Notes: a model not told the origin generated them from the sequence alone. 64,000 bases of DNA from Agrobacterium tumefaciens (GCA_025559845.1 CP048470.1:2279001-2343000); one strand, 5' to 3'; positions 8,000 through 17,960 are shown, counted from the first letter of the stretch. A program made the numbers and translations.

Positions 8000-9811
8000 A
8001 TGACTAAATCCGACAATCTACCCGCAACCCAGGGCAAGCTTCGCTCGCGCGCATGGTTCGATAATCCCGCGAACGCGGATATGACAGCGCTATATCTCGA
8101 GCGATACATGAACTTCGGTCTGAGCCAGGCCGAATTGCAGTCCGACCGCCCGATCATCGGTATCGCGCAGACCGGTTCTGACCTTTCACCCTGCAACCGT
8201 CATCATCTTGAACTCGCAAATCGCCTGCGTGAAGGTATCCGTGAAGCCGGTGGTATCGCCATCGAGTTTCCGGTCCACCCAATTCAGGAGACAGGCAAGC
8301 GTCCGACCGCAGGTCTAGACCGCAACCTGGCTTATCTCGGTCTCGTTGAAGTACTTTACGGCTACCCGCTCGATGGCGTGGTTCTGACGATCGGTTGCGA
8401 CAAGACGACCCCTGCCTGTCTTATGGCGGCGGCCACCGTCAACATTCCTGCCATCGCGTTGTCCGTCGGTCCTATGCTGAACGGCTGGTTCCGTGGAGAA
8501 CGGACAGGCTCGGGCACCATCGTCTGGAAGGCACGTGAGCTCCTGGCTAAGGGTGAAATCGACTATCAGGGGTTCGTCAAACTTGTTGCTTCGTCTGCGC
8601 CATCTACGGGCTATTGCAACACCATGGGCACGGCAACGACCATGAATTCGCTCGCCGAAGCACTTGGCATGCAGCTTCCTGGTTCGGCCGCAATTCCCGC
8701 GCCTTACCGCGATCGTCAGGAGGTATCTTACCTGACAGGTCTTCGCATCGTCGAAATGGTCAAAGAAGATCTGAAGCCGTCCGACATCATGACGAAGGAT
8801 GCATTCATCAACGCCATTCGCGTTAACTCTGCCATCGGTGGCTCCACCAACGCTCCGATCCATCTGAATGGTCTTGCCCGCCATGTGGGCGTAGAACTGA
8901 CGGTCGATGACTGGCAGACCTACGGCGAAGACGTGCCGTTGCTCGTCAACCTGCAGCCGGCCGGTGAATATCTCGGTGAAGACTATTACCACGCCGGTGG
9001 TGTACCCGCAGTCGTCAACCAGTTGATGACCCAAGGGCTCATCAAGGAAGACGCTATGACCGTCAATGGAAAGACGATCGGCGATAACTGCCGTGGCGCG
9101 ATCATTGAAGATGAGAAAGTTATTCGTCCTTACGAGCAGCCCCTCAAGGAGCGCGCAGGTTTCCGCGTTCTGCGCGGCAACCTGTTCTCCTCGGCGATCA
9201 TGAAGACCAGCGTGATTTCGAAAGAATTCCGCGACCGTTATCTTTCGAACCCCAATGATCCGGAAGCATTTGAAGGCCGCGCTGTCGTGTTCGATGGTCC
9301 AGAGGACTATCACCACCGCATCGACGATCCGTCGCTGAAGATTGACGCGAACACGATTCTGTTCATGCGCGGTGCCGGCCCAATCGGTTATCCGGGCGCG
9401 GCTGAAGTCGTCAACATGCGCGCTCCCGATTACCTGCTCAAGGAAGGCGTCAACTCACTGCCTTGCATCGGTGATGGCCGTCAGTCCGGCACATCAGGCA
9501 GCCCATCCATTCTCAACGCCTCGCCAGAAGCAGCGGCAGGCGGTGGCTTGGCTGTTCTTCAAACGGGTGACCGCGTTCGTGTTGACGTCGGTCGCGGCAC
9601 GGCAGATATCCTGATTTCCGGCGAGGAGCTTGCCAACCGTTATGCGGCACTTTCTGCTGATGGCGGTTATAAGTTCCCGGATCACCAGACACCGTGGCAG
9701 GAAATCCAGCGCGGTATCGTCAGCCAGATGGAAACAGGTGCTGTCCTCGAGCCAGCAGTCAAATATCAGCGCATTGCTCAGACAAAGGGGCTGCCGCGCG
9801 ACAACCACTAA
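8000..9811 (+). CDS. xylD: Xylonate dehydratase-like IlvD/Edd family enzyme
   Basis: A 603-residue Fe-S dehydratase of the IlvD/EDD family that removes water from a sugar acid to give a 2-keto-3-deoxy acid in the cytoplasm. Conserved cluster and active-site segments: [10 protein letters not shown] (near 60), [12 protein letters not shown] (near 133), [21 protein letters not shown] (near 210), [24 protein letters not shown] (near 495). The N-terminus ([24 protein letters not shown]) and the end (AVKYQ, L-PR-NH) closely resemble, from memory, Caulobacter crescentus XylD. Xylonate is therefore the best guess; arabinonate, fuconate or galactonate cannot be excluded, since this family is broad. 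The neighbouring sugar transporter suggests that it acts on the imported sugar after oxidation, but no dehydrogenase gene lies beside it. Confidence 0.85.
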   Translation: MTKSDNLPATQGKLRSRAWFDNPANADMTALYLERYMNFGLSQAELQSDRPIIGIAQTGSDLSPCNRHHLELANRLREGIREAGGIAIEFPVHPIQETGKRPTAGLDRNLAYLGLVEVLYGYPLDGVVLTIGCDKTTPACLMAAATVNIPAIALSVGPMLNGWFRGERTGSGTIVWKARELLAKGEIDYQGFVKLVASSAPSTGYCNTMGTATTMNSLAEALGMQLPGSAAIPAPYRDRQEVSYLTGLRIVEMVKEDLKPSDIMTKDAFINAIRVNSAIGGSTNAPIHLNGLARHVGVELTVDDWQTYGEDVPLLVNLQPAGEYLGEDYYHAGGVPAVVNQLMTQGLIKEDAMTVNGKTIGDNCRGAIIEDEKVIRPYEQPLKERAGFRVLRGNLFSSAIMKTSVISKEFRDRYLSNPNDPEAFEGRAVVFDGPEDYHHRIDDPSLKIDANTILFMRGAGPIGYPGAAEVVNMRAPDYLLKEGVNSLPCIGDGRQSGTSGSPSILNASPEAAAGGGLAVLQTGDRVRVDVGRGTADILISGEELANRYAALSADGGYKFPDHQTPWQEIQRGIVSQMETGAVLEPAVKYQRIAQTKGLPRDNH

Positions 9812-9868
9812 GAATGTTGCTGTGCATGGTCATCCGTGGACAGCATCACCTCTGACAAGACAATAAAA

Positions 9869-9897
9869 AACCCGGCAGGAGCGATCCGCCGGGTTTT
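9869..9897 (+). terminator. Rho-independent terminator after the dehydratase gene
   Basis: ACCCGGC (9870-9876) pairs with GCCGGGT (9888-9894), preceded by AAAAA and followed by TTTGTTTTT. The A and T flanks allow termination in both directions. Confidence 0.85.
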
Positions 9898-9915
9898 GTT
9901 TTTCCATTTGTAACT

Positions 9916-10104
9916 TCAGATCACCGGATAAAGCGACCAGAAGAACAGTTCATATTCTTGATCCTTATCGTGCTGATCGGGTTCGTTGTCCGGCTTCGGA
10001 GACTTGGGGTTCTGGAATTCTGTTTCGGCCCGCTCGGGCTGCATCGGTGCTCTCCGGCCGATGCCGAACAGGTCAAAGGAAAGCATATTAAATCCTGCTA
10101 CCAT
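9916..10104 (-). CDS. Small hypothetical protein, 62 residues
   Basis: An ATG at 10104 with AGGGGA about 6 bases upstream opens a 62-residue frame: a short hydrophobic start (MVAGFNMLSFDLFGIG), a very polar middle rich in E, P, D and K, and an aromatic end (YELFFWSLYPVI). I do not recognise it. The ribosome site and the position between two terminated units support expression; the low complexity and short length argue for caution. Confidence 0.4.
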   Translation of the reverse strand: MVAGFNMLSFDLFGIGRRAPMQPERAETEFQNPKSPKPDNEPDQHDKDQEYELFFWSLYPVI

Positions 10105-10281
10105 GGCCAATCCCCTTTATCACGCAGTTTAACGTTGTGTTAAGTTTCGCGTTTTGCCACGATTTCGTCAAGATTGCGCCGGGGATTTGTCTACTATTTT
10201 TAACAAGAACCTATGTGCAGCTGTTCTTTCTTGCGGCCTCTTTATGGAAATTACGTTTTTCCCCGCAAAATAGAGGGGATT

Positions 10282-11376
10282 TTACGCGCCGTAGACGGAG
10301 GCGATGGCCAACCGACCGGCTTCGTCATCTGATGGCAATCCAACCTGCCGAAGGGCCGCAGAAACTGCGGCGATGTTCGACCTCACGGCTTCTTCTGACG
10401 CGCGACGTCCGGTGTGGTTCAGCCTGAACAGGCGTTCGGCACCAGGGCCAACGCCAGCGGTAATGTCGGCGCCTGGCGTAGAGTTCGCTGCGGTGAGGAA
10501 GGTGTCCCTGTCTATCCCATCTGGCAGGATAGCCGTAGTGACCAGAACAGAGTTGTCGGGTACGTCAACCCAAGCTGAAGTCGCAAGTGCTTCAAGTGCC
10601 GCACGAGTGGCAAGGGTTGCCTGCGCGTGACGCCGATGAACGGCTGGAAGTCCTTCTGCCTCGATGCGATCGAGAGCGGCCTCGAGCGCAAAGAACTCCA
10701 GCGGTGCAGGTGTACCTGGGAGAGCTGCACGTCCGCAGTCCAGCCAGAGCTTCTTCTGATCGAGGAGTGACAGCATGGAATTTGTCGGCGCGCGGTCATG
10801 GTCAAGGATTTTCCAGGCTCTCTGGCTGACCGAAATTGCCGAAACGCCGGCCGGGCCGGCCAGCGCTTTCTGTGGCCCGACGACCGCGATATCTATGCCC
10901 AGCCTGTCAACGTCAACAGGATGGCCCCCAATCGATGCAACGGCGTCAACTATGGTAAGTACGCCCTTTTGTCTCGCGAGTGCGGCGATTTCTGGAAGAG
11001 GATTGAGGATGCCGGTTGCCGATTCTGCATGTACGATAGACAAGACATCATAATCTGCCTTGTCCAACGCTCGTCTCACCGCTTCGAGCGTGATCGGCTT
11101 GGCTGGTGTGGCGCAGACATTGTCGACGTCAGCGGCTCCTCTTGTCAGCCAGTCGCCAAACCATGTGCCGTAGGGGCTGGTGACAATGTTAAGGGCCCTT
11201 ATTCCTTCACGCGCAATGCTGGTTGCAACTGCCTCCAGCGCAAGTACGGCCTCAGCCTGAATGAGAAGAACGTCATTCGTCGTCCCGAGAAGGAGGGCCA
11301 GTCTGTCAGCAAGGCGTCCGTATCGCTCCGCAGGGTAGGGTGGGGCGTCCAGGAGCGATGAAATATCCATTCGCAT
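10282..11376 (-). CDS. Class V aminotransferase (serine/alanine-glyoxylate aminotransferase-like)
   Basis: A 364-residue PLP enzyme of fold type I, class V. Visible landmarks: VHAESATGILNP (about 115-126), the PLP-ring aspartate D144 in TIVDAVAS, and the Schiff-base lysine K170 in VVGPQKALAGPAG. The C-terminal domain has LFRLNHTGRRA, like the LRIGHMG segment of AGAT/PucG proteins. Length fits the family (360-400). It is the last gene of the family-5 ABC transporter operon (9-base gap after the second ATPase), so its amino donor or acceptor may come from the imported compound. Exact substrates cannot be read off; ureidoglycine-glyoxylate (PucG) and serine-glyoxylate enzymes are relatives. Confidence 0.8.
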   Translation of the reverse strand: MRMDISSLLDAPPYPAERYGRLADRLALLLGTTNDVLLIQAEAVLALEAVATSIAREGIRALNIVTSPYGTWFGDWLTRGAADVDNVCATPAKPITLEAVRRALDKADYDVLSIVHAESATGILNPLPEIAALARQKGVLTIVDAVASIGGHPVDVDRLGIDIAVVGPQKALAGPAGVSAISVSQRAWKILDHDRAPTNSMLSLLDQKKLWLDCGRAALPGTPAPLEFFALEAALDRIEAEGLPAVHRRHAQATLATRAALEALATSAWVDVPDNSVLVTTAILPDGIDRDTFLTAANSTPGADITAGVGPGAERLFRLNHTGRRASEEAVRSNIAAVSAALRQVGLPSDDEAGRLAIASVYGA

Positions 11377-11385
11377 GTCATGTCC

Positions 11386-12159
11386 TTATCTTGTCTTCGA
11401 CAGCCGCGGCGCTGCGGCAATAAGGTCCCGCGCGGCTGACGATTGGGGGAATTTTATGATTTTGCCGGTTTCCCCGATCTCGACGATGCGCCCGCTCTCC
11501 ATGATAGCAACGCGGTGACAAACAGCGTGGATGACGGCAAGGTCGTGTGAGACGAAAAGGCAGGCGACTTGGGTCTCGCGCTGGATTTCTACCACCAATT
11601 CCAGGATTTGGTTTCTGACCGATATGTCGAGCGCGGAAACAGCCTCGTCAAGGATAAGGAGGGCCGGGCTGAGTGCAAGCGCCCGTGCGATAGCAACACG
11701 CTGTCTTTGACCTCCAGAAAGGCTAAAGACCGAACGTTGAGCGTAGATCGAGGGCAAACCCACCCGATCCATCAGTGCGTGTATCTCAAGCGATCGTTTG
11801 GCAACAGATCCACCTTTATGGATGCGTAACGGTTCACCAATGGAGCTTTCGACAGTCGCGCTTGGATTGAAAGCGCTATGCGTATCCTGAAATACCATCT
11901 GCATGCGCGGCCGCGCTCTGCGAAGGTCATTGCCTTCAAGTGATAGCCAGTCGTACTTGTCGAAACGGACAGTGCCCTCATCGGCTGTTATAAGCCGCAT
12001 CAGAATACGCGCTAACGTCGATTTGCCACAACCTGATGGCCCGGCAAGACCAAGCGTTTCACCGGCCTGCAGGGAGAACGTGACGTCTGCAAGTGCGGCG
12101 ACTTTGCGTTGAGGGCTCTCGAATGTCTTGCCGACACCCTCCACCGAAAGTAGGCTCAT
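11386..12159 (-). CDS. Peptide/opine-type ABC transporter ATP-binding protein (DppF/OppF-like)
   Basis: A 257-residue ATPase with Walker [10 protein letters not shown] (near 39-47), signature LSGGQRQR, Walker B LLILDEAVSALDIS and switch histidine in FVSHDLAVI. It starts with ATG at 12159 overlapping the previous ATPase gene by four bases. The lack of the long C-terminal oligopeptide_HPY extension makes it shorter than E. coli DppF (334). With the next gene it forms the ATPase pair of a peptide/nickel/opine-type importer. Confidence 0.88.
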   Translation of the reverse strand: MSLLSVEGVGKTFESPQRKVAALADVTFSLQAGETLGLAGPSGCGKSTLARILMRLITADEGTVRFDKYDWLSLEGNDLRRARPRMQMVFQDTHSAFNPSATVESSIGEPLRIHKGGSVAKRSLEIHALMDRVGLPSIYAQRSVFSLSGGQRQRVAIARALALSPALLILDEAVSALDISVRNQILELVVEIQRETQVACLFVSHDLAVIHAVCHRVAIMESGRIVEIGETGKIIKFPQSSAARDLIAAAPRLSKTR

Positions 12160-12962
12160 GGCTTGGCTCCATCAATCAGGGATGGAGTGTCGAAGTCTAT
12201 ATAGCTCGCCAGAAGCGACCGGGTGTAGTCTTGTGTCGGCGTCGTCAGCACCGGCCCCGTCTGACCGGTTTCGACCATCCTTCCGCGACTGAGAACCACG
12301 ATGTCGTCAGCCAGACTGGAAGCAAGTCCTATATCGTGTGTCACGAAAACGAGCGTGCGGGCACCTTCGACCACGAGATCATTTAATAACGAGATAATCG
12401 AGGATTGGCTCACGGTATCAAGCGCACTCGTAGCCTCGTCGGTAATGAGAATGGAGGGTTCTGCAGCTATTGCTGCGGCAATTGCAACGCGCTGACGCTG
12501 ACCACCTGATAGTTGGTGCGGATAGGCCGAAAGCAGGTGCGTGGGGTGCGGAAGATTGACCTTTTCGAGTAGATCGCGGGCGCGTTCCCTTGCTTGAGAC
12601 CATGAAAGTCCCAGATGACGAACCGCACCTTCTGAAACCTGTTCGCCCACAGTCAAAAGCGGGTTGAGTGAAGCACCCGGATCCTGAAAGACATAACCGA
12701 TGTCCTTGCCAGACAATGGCGCGTTGGTGATATTGCCGGATGGACCCTTCCACGTAATTTCACCACTAACTGTGGTGCTTCCCGGCAAGAGGTTGGCAAT
12801 GGCCTTGGCAAGCGTCGATTTCCCAGAACCGCTTTCACCGATAATCGCCAGCTTCCGCCCTCTGGTGATCGTGAGTGTTACATCTATCAACGCCGGTTCG
12901 CCTGTCCGGCGATAGGCAACACTGAGTTGGTTGATGTGGCAAAGCGTCGATGTTGCTGTCAT
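12156..12962 (-). CDS. Peptide/opine-type ABC transporter ATP-binding protein (DppD-like)
   Basis: A 268-residue ATPase: Walker A GESGSGKST (near 37-45), signature LSGGQRQR (near 152), Walker B ILITDEATSALDTVS, switch histidine in FVTHDIGLA. ATGA overlaps tie it to the permease gene before it and the ATPase gene after it. Like its partner it is short for the family and lacks the C-terminal HPY extension. Confidence 0.88.
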   Translation of the reverse strand: MTATSTLCHINQLSVAYRRTGEPALIDVTLTITRGRKLAIIGESGSGKSTLAKAIANLLPGSTTVSGEITWKGPSGNITNAPLSGKDIGYVFQDPGASLNPLLTVGEQVSEGAVRHLGLSWSQARERARDLLEKVNLPHPTHLLSAYPHQLSGGQRQRVAIAAAIAAEPSILITDEATSALDTVSQSSIISLLNDLVVEGARTLVFVTHDIGLASSLADDIVVLSRGRMVETGQTGPVLTTPTQDYTRSLLASYIDFDTPSLIDGAKP

Positions 12963-13789
12963 GCTAACTTCGCCTTGTTCGCGAGTGCGGTGTTGATCCC
13001 TTCACCCAATAGGTAAACGCCAAGGACGGTTATCAGTAGGCCGAGGCCAGGAATAACGGAAAGAAATGCTGCAGATCGCAGGACGTTGCGCCCCTCTGCG
13101 ATCATCGAACCCCATGTTACGATGTTAGGATCGCCCAAACCCAGAAATGAAAGCGCTGCCTCTGTTAAAATTGCGGCAGCGACAATGATTGCCGCCAGCG
13201 CCAGTACTGGGCCCAACGCATTTGGAAAGACCTGACGAAATGCAATCTCCAGGGGATGCATGCCGATTGCGCGTGCCGATTGTACGTAGTCGCGCTCACG
13301 TACAGACAAGACCTGCGTCCGCATCAGTTTTGCAGGGTCGGCCCATGCACCAAGCGCGATCGCTATGATAACCACCGGCATCGAGGCGCCAATCGTACTG
13401 ACGAATGCAAGGGCCAAGAGGAAGCTCGGTACGATCTGGAACGCATCTGCCAGCCTCATCAGGGTCTCATCTACAAGCCCGCCTGAAAACCCGGCGATGG
13501 TACCGATCACTGTCCCGACCGCCAGCGCAGCAAGGGCAGCACCCAGTCCGACGAGCAGCGAGGTTTGTGCTCCGTGAGCGAGACAGGCGATCACATCGCG
13601 ACCCAAATGATCGGTGCCGAGCGGGAAGGCTGGGTCTTTAAAAGGAGCAACGAGCGGTGCGCCGACAATGGACAGCGGATCGCCAGGAAAAAGCAATGGG
13701 GCTGAAATTGCAACTACCGTCAACACCAAAAGGATTGACGCGCCCGTAACGCCCTCAGGGGTCTTGAGCAATCGGGAAAGGAAGCTCAT
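12959..13789 (-). CDS. Peptide/opine-type ABC transporter permease (DppC-like)
   Basis: A 276-residue permease with an N-terminal membrane segment, the periplasmic loop PLGTDHLGRDVIACLAHGAQTSL (about 56-78) typical of DppC/OppC, about six membrane spans, and the EAA loop in SARAIGMHPLEIAFRQVFPN. It overlaps the dppB-like gene by four bases and the ATPase gene by four bases. Confidence 0.88.
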   Translation of the reverse strand: MSFLSRLLKTPEGVTGASILLVLTVVAISAPLLFPGDPLSIVGAPLVAPFKDPAFPLGTDHLGRDVIACLAHGAQTSLLVGLGAALAALAVGTVIGTIAGFSGGLVDETLMRLADAFQIVPSFLLALAFVSTIGASMPVVIIAIALGAWADPAKLMRTQVLSVRERDYVQSARAIGMHPLEIAFRQVFPNALGPVLALAAIIVAAAILTEAALSFLGLGDPNIVTWGSMIAEGRNVLRSAAFLSVIPGLGLLITVLGVYLLGEGINTALANKAKLA

Positions 13790-14775
13790 CCCACCTGTCC
13801 TCCATTCCCAATCCTGGGGTCGAGCGCGGATAAAACGAGATCGACGGCGAGATTGACCAGGATCACAAACACCGCGCTCACCAAGATGATTCCCATAAGA
13901 AGCGGTGTGTCGCGACCGCTCACGGCTTCCTGCGCCAATCTTCCGAAGCCTGGAATTGCAAAGACACTTTCTATGACAACGCTGCCACCAAGCATGGTGG
14001 CAGATTGCAGGCCAAGAACGGTGATGAGCGGCAACGCGGCGTTTCGAGCCACATGCCGGATGACAATCCTTGATCTCGAAAGGCCCTTCGATTGTGCAAA
14101 CAATACGAATTCGAGTGGCCAGATTGCTGCCATGGAAGTCCGCATCACTCTCAAAAAAAGGGCGAGGTAGATGAGACCGAGGCTTGCGACCGGCAAGACG
14201 AGATGCCTTGTTACATCAAGTATTCGTGGCAAGCCTGATTTCCCGGAGGCAACTGTTTCGATCCCCGAGGTTGGCAGCCACCGCAACTGCACGGCAAAGA
14301 CGATTGCCATCACAAGTCCGAGCCAAAATCCTGGCATCGAATATAGTGCCAGTGACATTGCCGACAGTAACCGGTCGGTCAAGCCACCAGGACGGGCACC
14401 AGCGACAATTCCGAGCGCTGTTCCAAACAGGAAGGCGAGCGTTGTGGCACTCGCCATCAAAAGTAGCGTGTTTGGCAGCCGCTCGAGAATGAGGTTGAGA
14501 ACGGGGCGGTCAAAAGAAACTGACCAGCCGAGATCGAGCCGTAAAACGGAAGTGATGTAGAGCCAGAAGCGCGCGAGGATCGAACCGTCCAAACCATACT
14601 GTTGGCGAAGCGCGTCGCGAAGCCCCGCATCGCCACCGCCAATAGAGACGAGATAGGCGTCGACCGCATCTCCGGATGCGTTCTCCATCAGCACAAATGT
14701 GAAGACGAGGACAATCAACATCACCGGAATTGCAGTGAGTGCCCTTCGCTTCAACAACAGCAATGCACCTGCCAT
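13786..14775 (-). CDS. Peptide/opine-type ABC transporter permease (DppB-like)
   Basis: A 329-residue permease with six predicted spans. Typical features are the first span ALTAIPVMLIVLVFTFVLME, the segment LPTSGIETVAS before the central spans, and the ending VVIESVFAIPGFGRLAQEAVSGRDTPLL, found in nearly all DppB/OppB proteins. It begins 14 bases after the binding-protein gene. It pairs with the DppC-like permease. Confidence 0.88.
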   Translation of the reverse strand: MAGALLLLKRRALTAIPVMLIVLVFTFVLMENASGDAVDAYLVSIGGGDAGLRDALRQQYGLDGSILARFWLYITSVLRLDLGWSVSFDRPVLNLILERLPNTLLLMASATTLAFLFGTALGIVAGARPGGLTDRLLSAMSLALYSMPGFWLGLVMAIVFAVQLRWLPTSGIETVASGKSGLPRILDVTRHLVLPVASLGLIYLALFLRVMRTSMAAIWPLEFVLFAQSKGLSRSRIVIRHVARNAALPLITVLGLQSATMLGGSVVIESVFAIPGFGRLAQEAVSGRDTPLLMGIILVSAVFVILVNLAVDLVLSALDPRIGNGGQVG

Positions 14776-14789
14776 GGCTGAAGCCCCAT

Positions 14790-16397
14790 TTATCTGCTGA
14801 TTGTCGTATCGGCCCAGTTGGAAACGGCCCAGCGCGGATTGCTGGCGACGTTGTGGACGCTATCGCGGGCAACAGTGATGAAACCCCATTCAGCGACATT
14901 GATGATTGGTAAGTCAGTAACCACCTGTTTCTGGAAATCCTTATAGAGTTCCGTTCTTGCAGTCGCATTGACGGTGATTGCTGCTTTATCGATCAGTTCA
15001 TCAAGCGACTTGTTTTCGTAGCCGCCCTGATTGGAGAAGCCAACGCCCGCAGGGATCCCGGAGCGTACAAGGATGGTCGTGGAGATCGCAGGATCACCGC
15101 GGAAAACCGGTGGTGCAACAGCCAGATCGAAGTTGTGATCGGTGTAGACAGCCTTTTGATGAGCTGCGGAATCATTGTTTACCAGCTCGGCATCAATCCC
15201 GATCTTTTGGAGCGCCTGTCGTAGGTAAGAGCCGAATTGTTTTGTCTCGTTGAAATATGGCGCGGGCAAAAGTTTCAGCGCAAAACGCGTCCCGTCCGCC
15301 TTTCGCGCATAGCCCGCTTCATCGAGAAGGGCATTCGCCTTTGCGATATCGAAATCGTAAGAGGCAACGTCATCCGAATAAAACTCGGTAGAGTTCTTTG
15401 GTATTGGTCCAGTCGACGCTGACGCGTAACCGAGGAAAATGGTGTCGACGACGAATTTCTTATCGATTGCGTGGGCAATCGCCTGCCGAACCTTGAGGTT
15501 AGAGAGCTCTTTACGACGATGGTTGATCTCCACCACAAGCTGGTAGGTCAGCGCTTCGTAGCCATCAGCGATTACCTTGATGCCAGGTACTTTTGAGATC
15601 CTCTCAAGGTCGGCAAGCGGCACTGCGGAGAACGCAGCAAGCTGGATCTCGTCTGCTTCCAGTGCCGAAGCTGCAGCGGCGCGATCCGGCAAAACCTTGT
15701 AAATGATATCATCAAGAAGGGCCTGGCTTTTGTCCCAATAGTTCGCGTATCGGGCAAGGCGATAATATTCACCGGGCTTGTGTTCCGCAAACACGTACGG
15801 ACCGGTGCCGACCGGCTTGGTGTTTGCAGGGTTGTTCGCAATATCGGTCCCTTCATAGAGGTGTTTTGGCAAGACGCTCGTCACGACCGGCAATGCGTTG
15901 CGGACGAGCTGGAACGGGGTGGGGCTTGAGAAGCGGAAAATCGCCGTGTGGTCATCCGGCGTATCAACAGCCTCGAGATTTGCGAATACGAGACGTCCAA
16001 GATTTTGCAGTGGCTTCCATACCTGAAGCGCCGAAAAGGCTACATCGGCTGAGGTAAATGGCTTGCCGTCATGCCATGTTACCCCTTCGCGCAGCTTGAA
16101 AGTGGCAGTCAGTCCGTCGTCGGACCCGCTCCACTCAGTTGCAAGTCGAGGTTCGAGGCCATCTGCTCCTTTGAACGAGGCTTCTGCAAGTGGCTCGATG
16201 ACCTTGCTGGAGATGTAAAAAACCCCGTTCGAGGCGACAATAGCTGGATTGAGGTTCTTCGGCTCGGAGTCTGCCGCAACGACCAGTCGACCTCCACCTG
16301 CCTGCTGGGCGGCGGCAATCCCGGTGAGCCCAGTTGAAGCCGCAAGGATCAAAGAAGTCTTGAGAAGCGAGCGGCGGGAAATCGAAACAGGCAACAT
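14790..16397 (-). CDS. ABC transporter substrate-binding protein, family 5, Tat-type signal
   Basis: A 535-residue family-5 (DppA/OppA/NikA) binding protein. It starts at ATG 16397, chosen over ATG 16403 because CGGAG lies 7 bases upstream of the former and only 1 base from the latter. The N-terminus MLPVSISRRSLLKTSLILAA carries a twin-arginine-like motif (SRRSLLK), so export may use Tat. The mature protein has the family landmarks LATEWSGSDDGLTATFKLREGVTWHDGKPFT split over residues 80-115 and the closing KVRQAIAHAIDKK region. The ligand is unknown; family 5 includes peptides, opines, nickel chelates and sugars. First gene of a six-gene operon with a class V aminotransferase. Confidence 0.88.
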   Translation of the reverse strand: MLPVSISRRSLLKTSLILAASTGLTGIAAAQQAGGGRLVVAADSEPKNLNPAIVASNGVFYISSKVIEPLAEASFKGADGLEPRLATEWSGSDDGLTATFKLREGVTWHDGKPFTSADVAFSALQVWKPLQNLGRLVFANLEAVDTPDDHTAIFRFSSPTPFQLVRNALPVVTSVLPKHLYEGTDIANNPANTKPVGTGPYVFAEHKPGEYYRLARYANYWDKSQALLDDIIYKVLPDRAAAASALEADEIQLAAFSAVPLADLERISKVPGIKVIADGYEALTYQLVVEINHRRKELSNLKVRQAIAHAIDKKFVVDTIFLGYASASTGPIPKNSTEFYSDDVASYDFDIAKANALLDEAGYARKADGTRFALKLLPAPYFNETKQFGSYLRQALQKIGIDAELVNNDSAAHQKAVYTDHNFDLAVAPPVFRGDPAISTTILVRSGIPAGVGFSNQGGYENKSLDELIDKAAITVNATARTELYKDFQKQVVTDLPIINVAEWGFITVARDSVHNVASNPRWAVSNWADTTISR

Positions 16398-16694
16398 GGA
16401 CATACTCCGGAAGATAGGAAGCCGGGCGCGGCTGAACAGCATTTGGCTCGCACCGATCTTATGATCGAGGGATTGCCACTGTCCACGCTAAATCGTTGGT
16501 GTTACAGCAATGAATTTACGCAGCTGGGTCATTGGCGGAAACAATATCCTTCGGATCGCAAAAAAAGTGGGGATGGCCATTCGGCGTAACCAGGTGCCTC
16601 TTATGATTTTGGACGCAGTACTTGCATGTGGGGTCGCGATGACGGATTGTCGCCTCCCGCTGAAACCCTTCTGCCCCTTTTCCAAGAGAACAAG

Positions 16695-17873
16695 ATGTCT
16701 GCCGTATTCAATCCGCTCGTTGCGTCAATCCTCCCGCCGCCTGTACCGTCAGTTTTTGCGTGGGCGCGCGCCTATGACGGCAGCAAGGGGCTGGCAATCG
16801 ATCTTTCGCAGGCCGTTCCGGGCTACCCGGCGCATAAGGACATCCTTAGCTGGTTAGCAGAGGCATCAGGGTCACTCGCCTATACCGGTTATGGCCCGAT
16901 TGAAGGTGAAACGCTTCTGAGAGATGCCTACGCGGAACATGTGGGCGCGATCTATGGCGTAGGCCTCAATGCCGGCAATATTCACATCACGTCGGGTTGC
17001 AATCAGGCCTTTATGTGTGCCGCGATGGCCGTTGCGGGAGCTGGCGATACCGTTGCGCTGACAAATCCGTTCTACTTCAATCAGGATACGACGCTTGAGA
17101 TGCTCGGAATAAACCGGGTTCTGATCGAATGTGCGGCCGAGAACGGATTTTTGCCCAAGATTGAGGACGTCGATGCCGTCCTGTCGAAGGGAGTTAAGGC
17201 ATTGGCAGTCGTAACGCCCAACAATCCGACCGGCGCGGTCTACTCCCCCAGCCTGCTTGCAGAGATATTTCATGCATGCAGAAAACACGGCGCGTGGCTC
17301 ATCCTCGATGAGACCTATCGTGATTTCCTTCCACCAGGAGACGACAGGCCCCATGATCTGATGAAGATCGAGGGCTGGGAAAAAAATCTGATCATGCTCT
17401 ACAGCTTCTCAAAGTCGTATTGCATTCCCGGTCACCGCCTCGGTGCTATCACAGCTGGCGAAAAAGCTCTTTTTGAGATCACCAAGATCATGGACAACCT
17501 CCAGATTTGCGCGCCTCGAGCGCCGCAGGCAGCTGTTGCAAAGGCCATTCCGGCACTTGTCGAGTGGCGGGAAGCAAACAGGTCGGAAATCGCATTGCGC
17601 GCTGACGCTCTTCGCCGGGTCATGCGTGAGCTGCCAGAATGGGGCCTGGCGTCGGCGGGAGCCTATTTCGCATTTGTACGGCATCCCTTTGACGGTGTTT
17701 CATCCGCTGCCGTTGCCGAAAAAATGGCGCGTGAATTCGGTGTGGTTTGCCTGCCGGGCAGCTATTTCGGCACGGACCAAGATGATTTTTTGCGCTTCGC
17801 CTTTGCAAACGCCGGGGCCAAAACGATCGAAGGCTTGGCCTCGCGCCTCAAAGACTTCTCCATGGCAGGGTGA
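16695..17873 (+). CDS. Class I aminotransferase (aspartate aminotransferase superfamily)
   Basis: A 392-residue PLP enzyme of the AAT-I superfamily. Landmarks: YTGYGPIEGETLLRDAYA (63-80), TPNNPTG (174-180), DETYRDF (205-211) and Schiff-base lysine K240 in YSFSKSYCIPGHRLG. I start at ATG 16695 (MSAVFNPL) rather than 23 codons earlier, because the extra residues are not aminotransferase-like. It diverges from the family-5 ABC operon, which itself ends in a class V aminotransferase gene. Shared control by the 297-base gap is likely, and both enzymes may act on one imported amino compound. The specificity is not readable. Confidence 0.82.
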   Translation: MSAVFNPLVASILPPPVPSVFAWARAYDGSKGLAIDLSQAVPGYPAHKDILSWLAEASGSLAYTGYGPIEGETLLRDAYAEHVGAIYGVGLNAGNIHITSGCNQAFMCAAMAVAGAGDTVALTNPFYFNQDTTLEMLGINRVLIECAAENGFLPKIEDVDAVLSKGVKALAVVTPNNPTGAVYSPSLLAEIFHACRKHGAWLILDETYRDFLPPGDDRPHDLMKIEGWEKNLIMLYSFSKSYCIPGHRLGAITAGEKALFEITKIMDNLQICAPRAPQAAVAKAIPALVEWREANRSEIALRADALRRVMRELPEWGLASAGAYFAFVRHPFDGVSSAAVAEKMAREFGVVCLPGSYFGTDQDDFLRFAFANAGAKTIEGLASRLKDFSMAG

Positions 17874-17929
17874 GGTTGGCGCGCACGGCAATATCGGCGC
17901 GATCAAATTCAATTTAACCAATTAATTAC

Positions 17930-17960
17930 AAGCGCTTGGGGGTAGCCTTGGGCGCTTTTC
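17930..17960 (+). terminator. Probable terminator after the class I aminotransferase gene
   Basis: AAGCGC (17930-17935) pairs with GCGCTT (17952-17957), loop of 16 bases, followed by TTC. The short T tract makes it a weak Rho-independent candidate. Confidence 0.45.

Noticed and set aside
8315..9316. 333-codon leftward frame opposite the dehydratase gene
   Set aside because: Mirror of the conserved XylD-like frame; composition rich in R, H and C without domain features.
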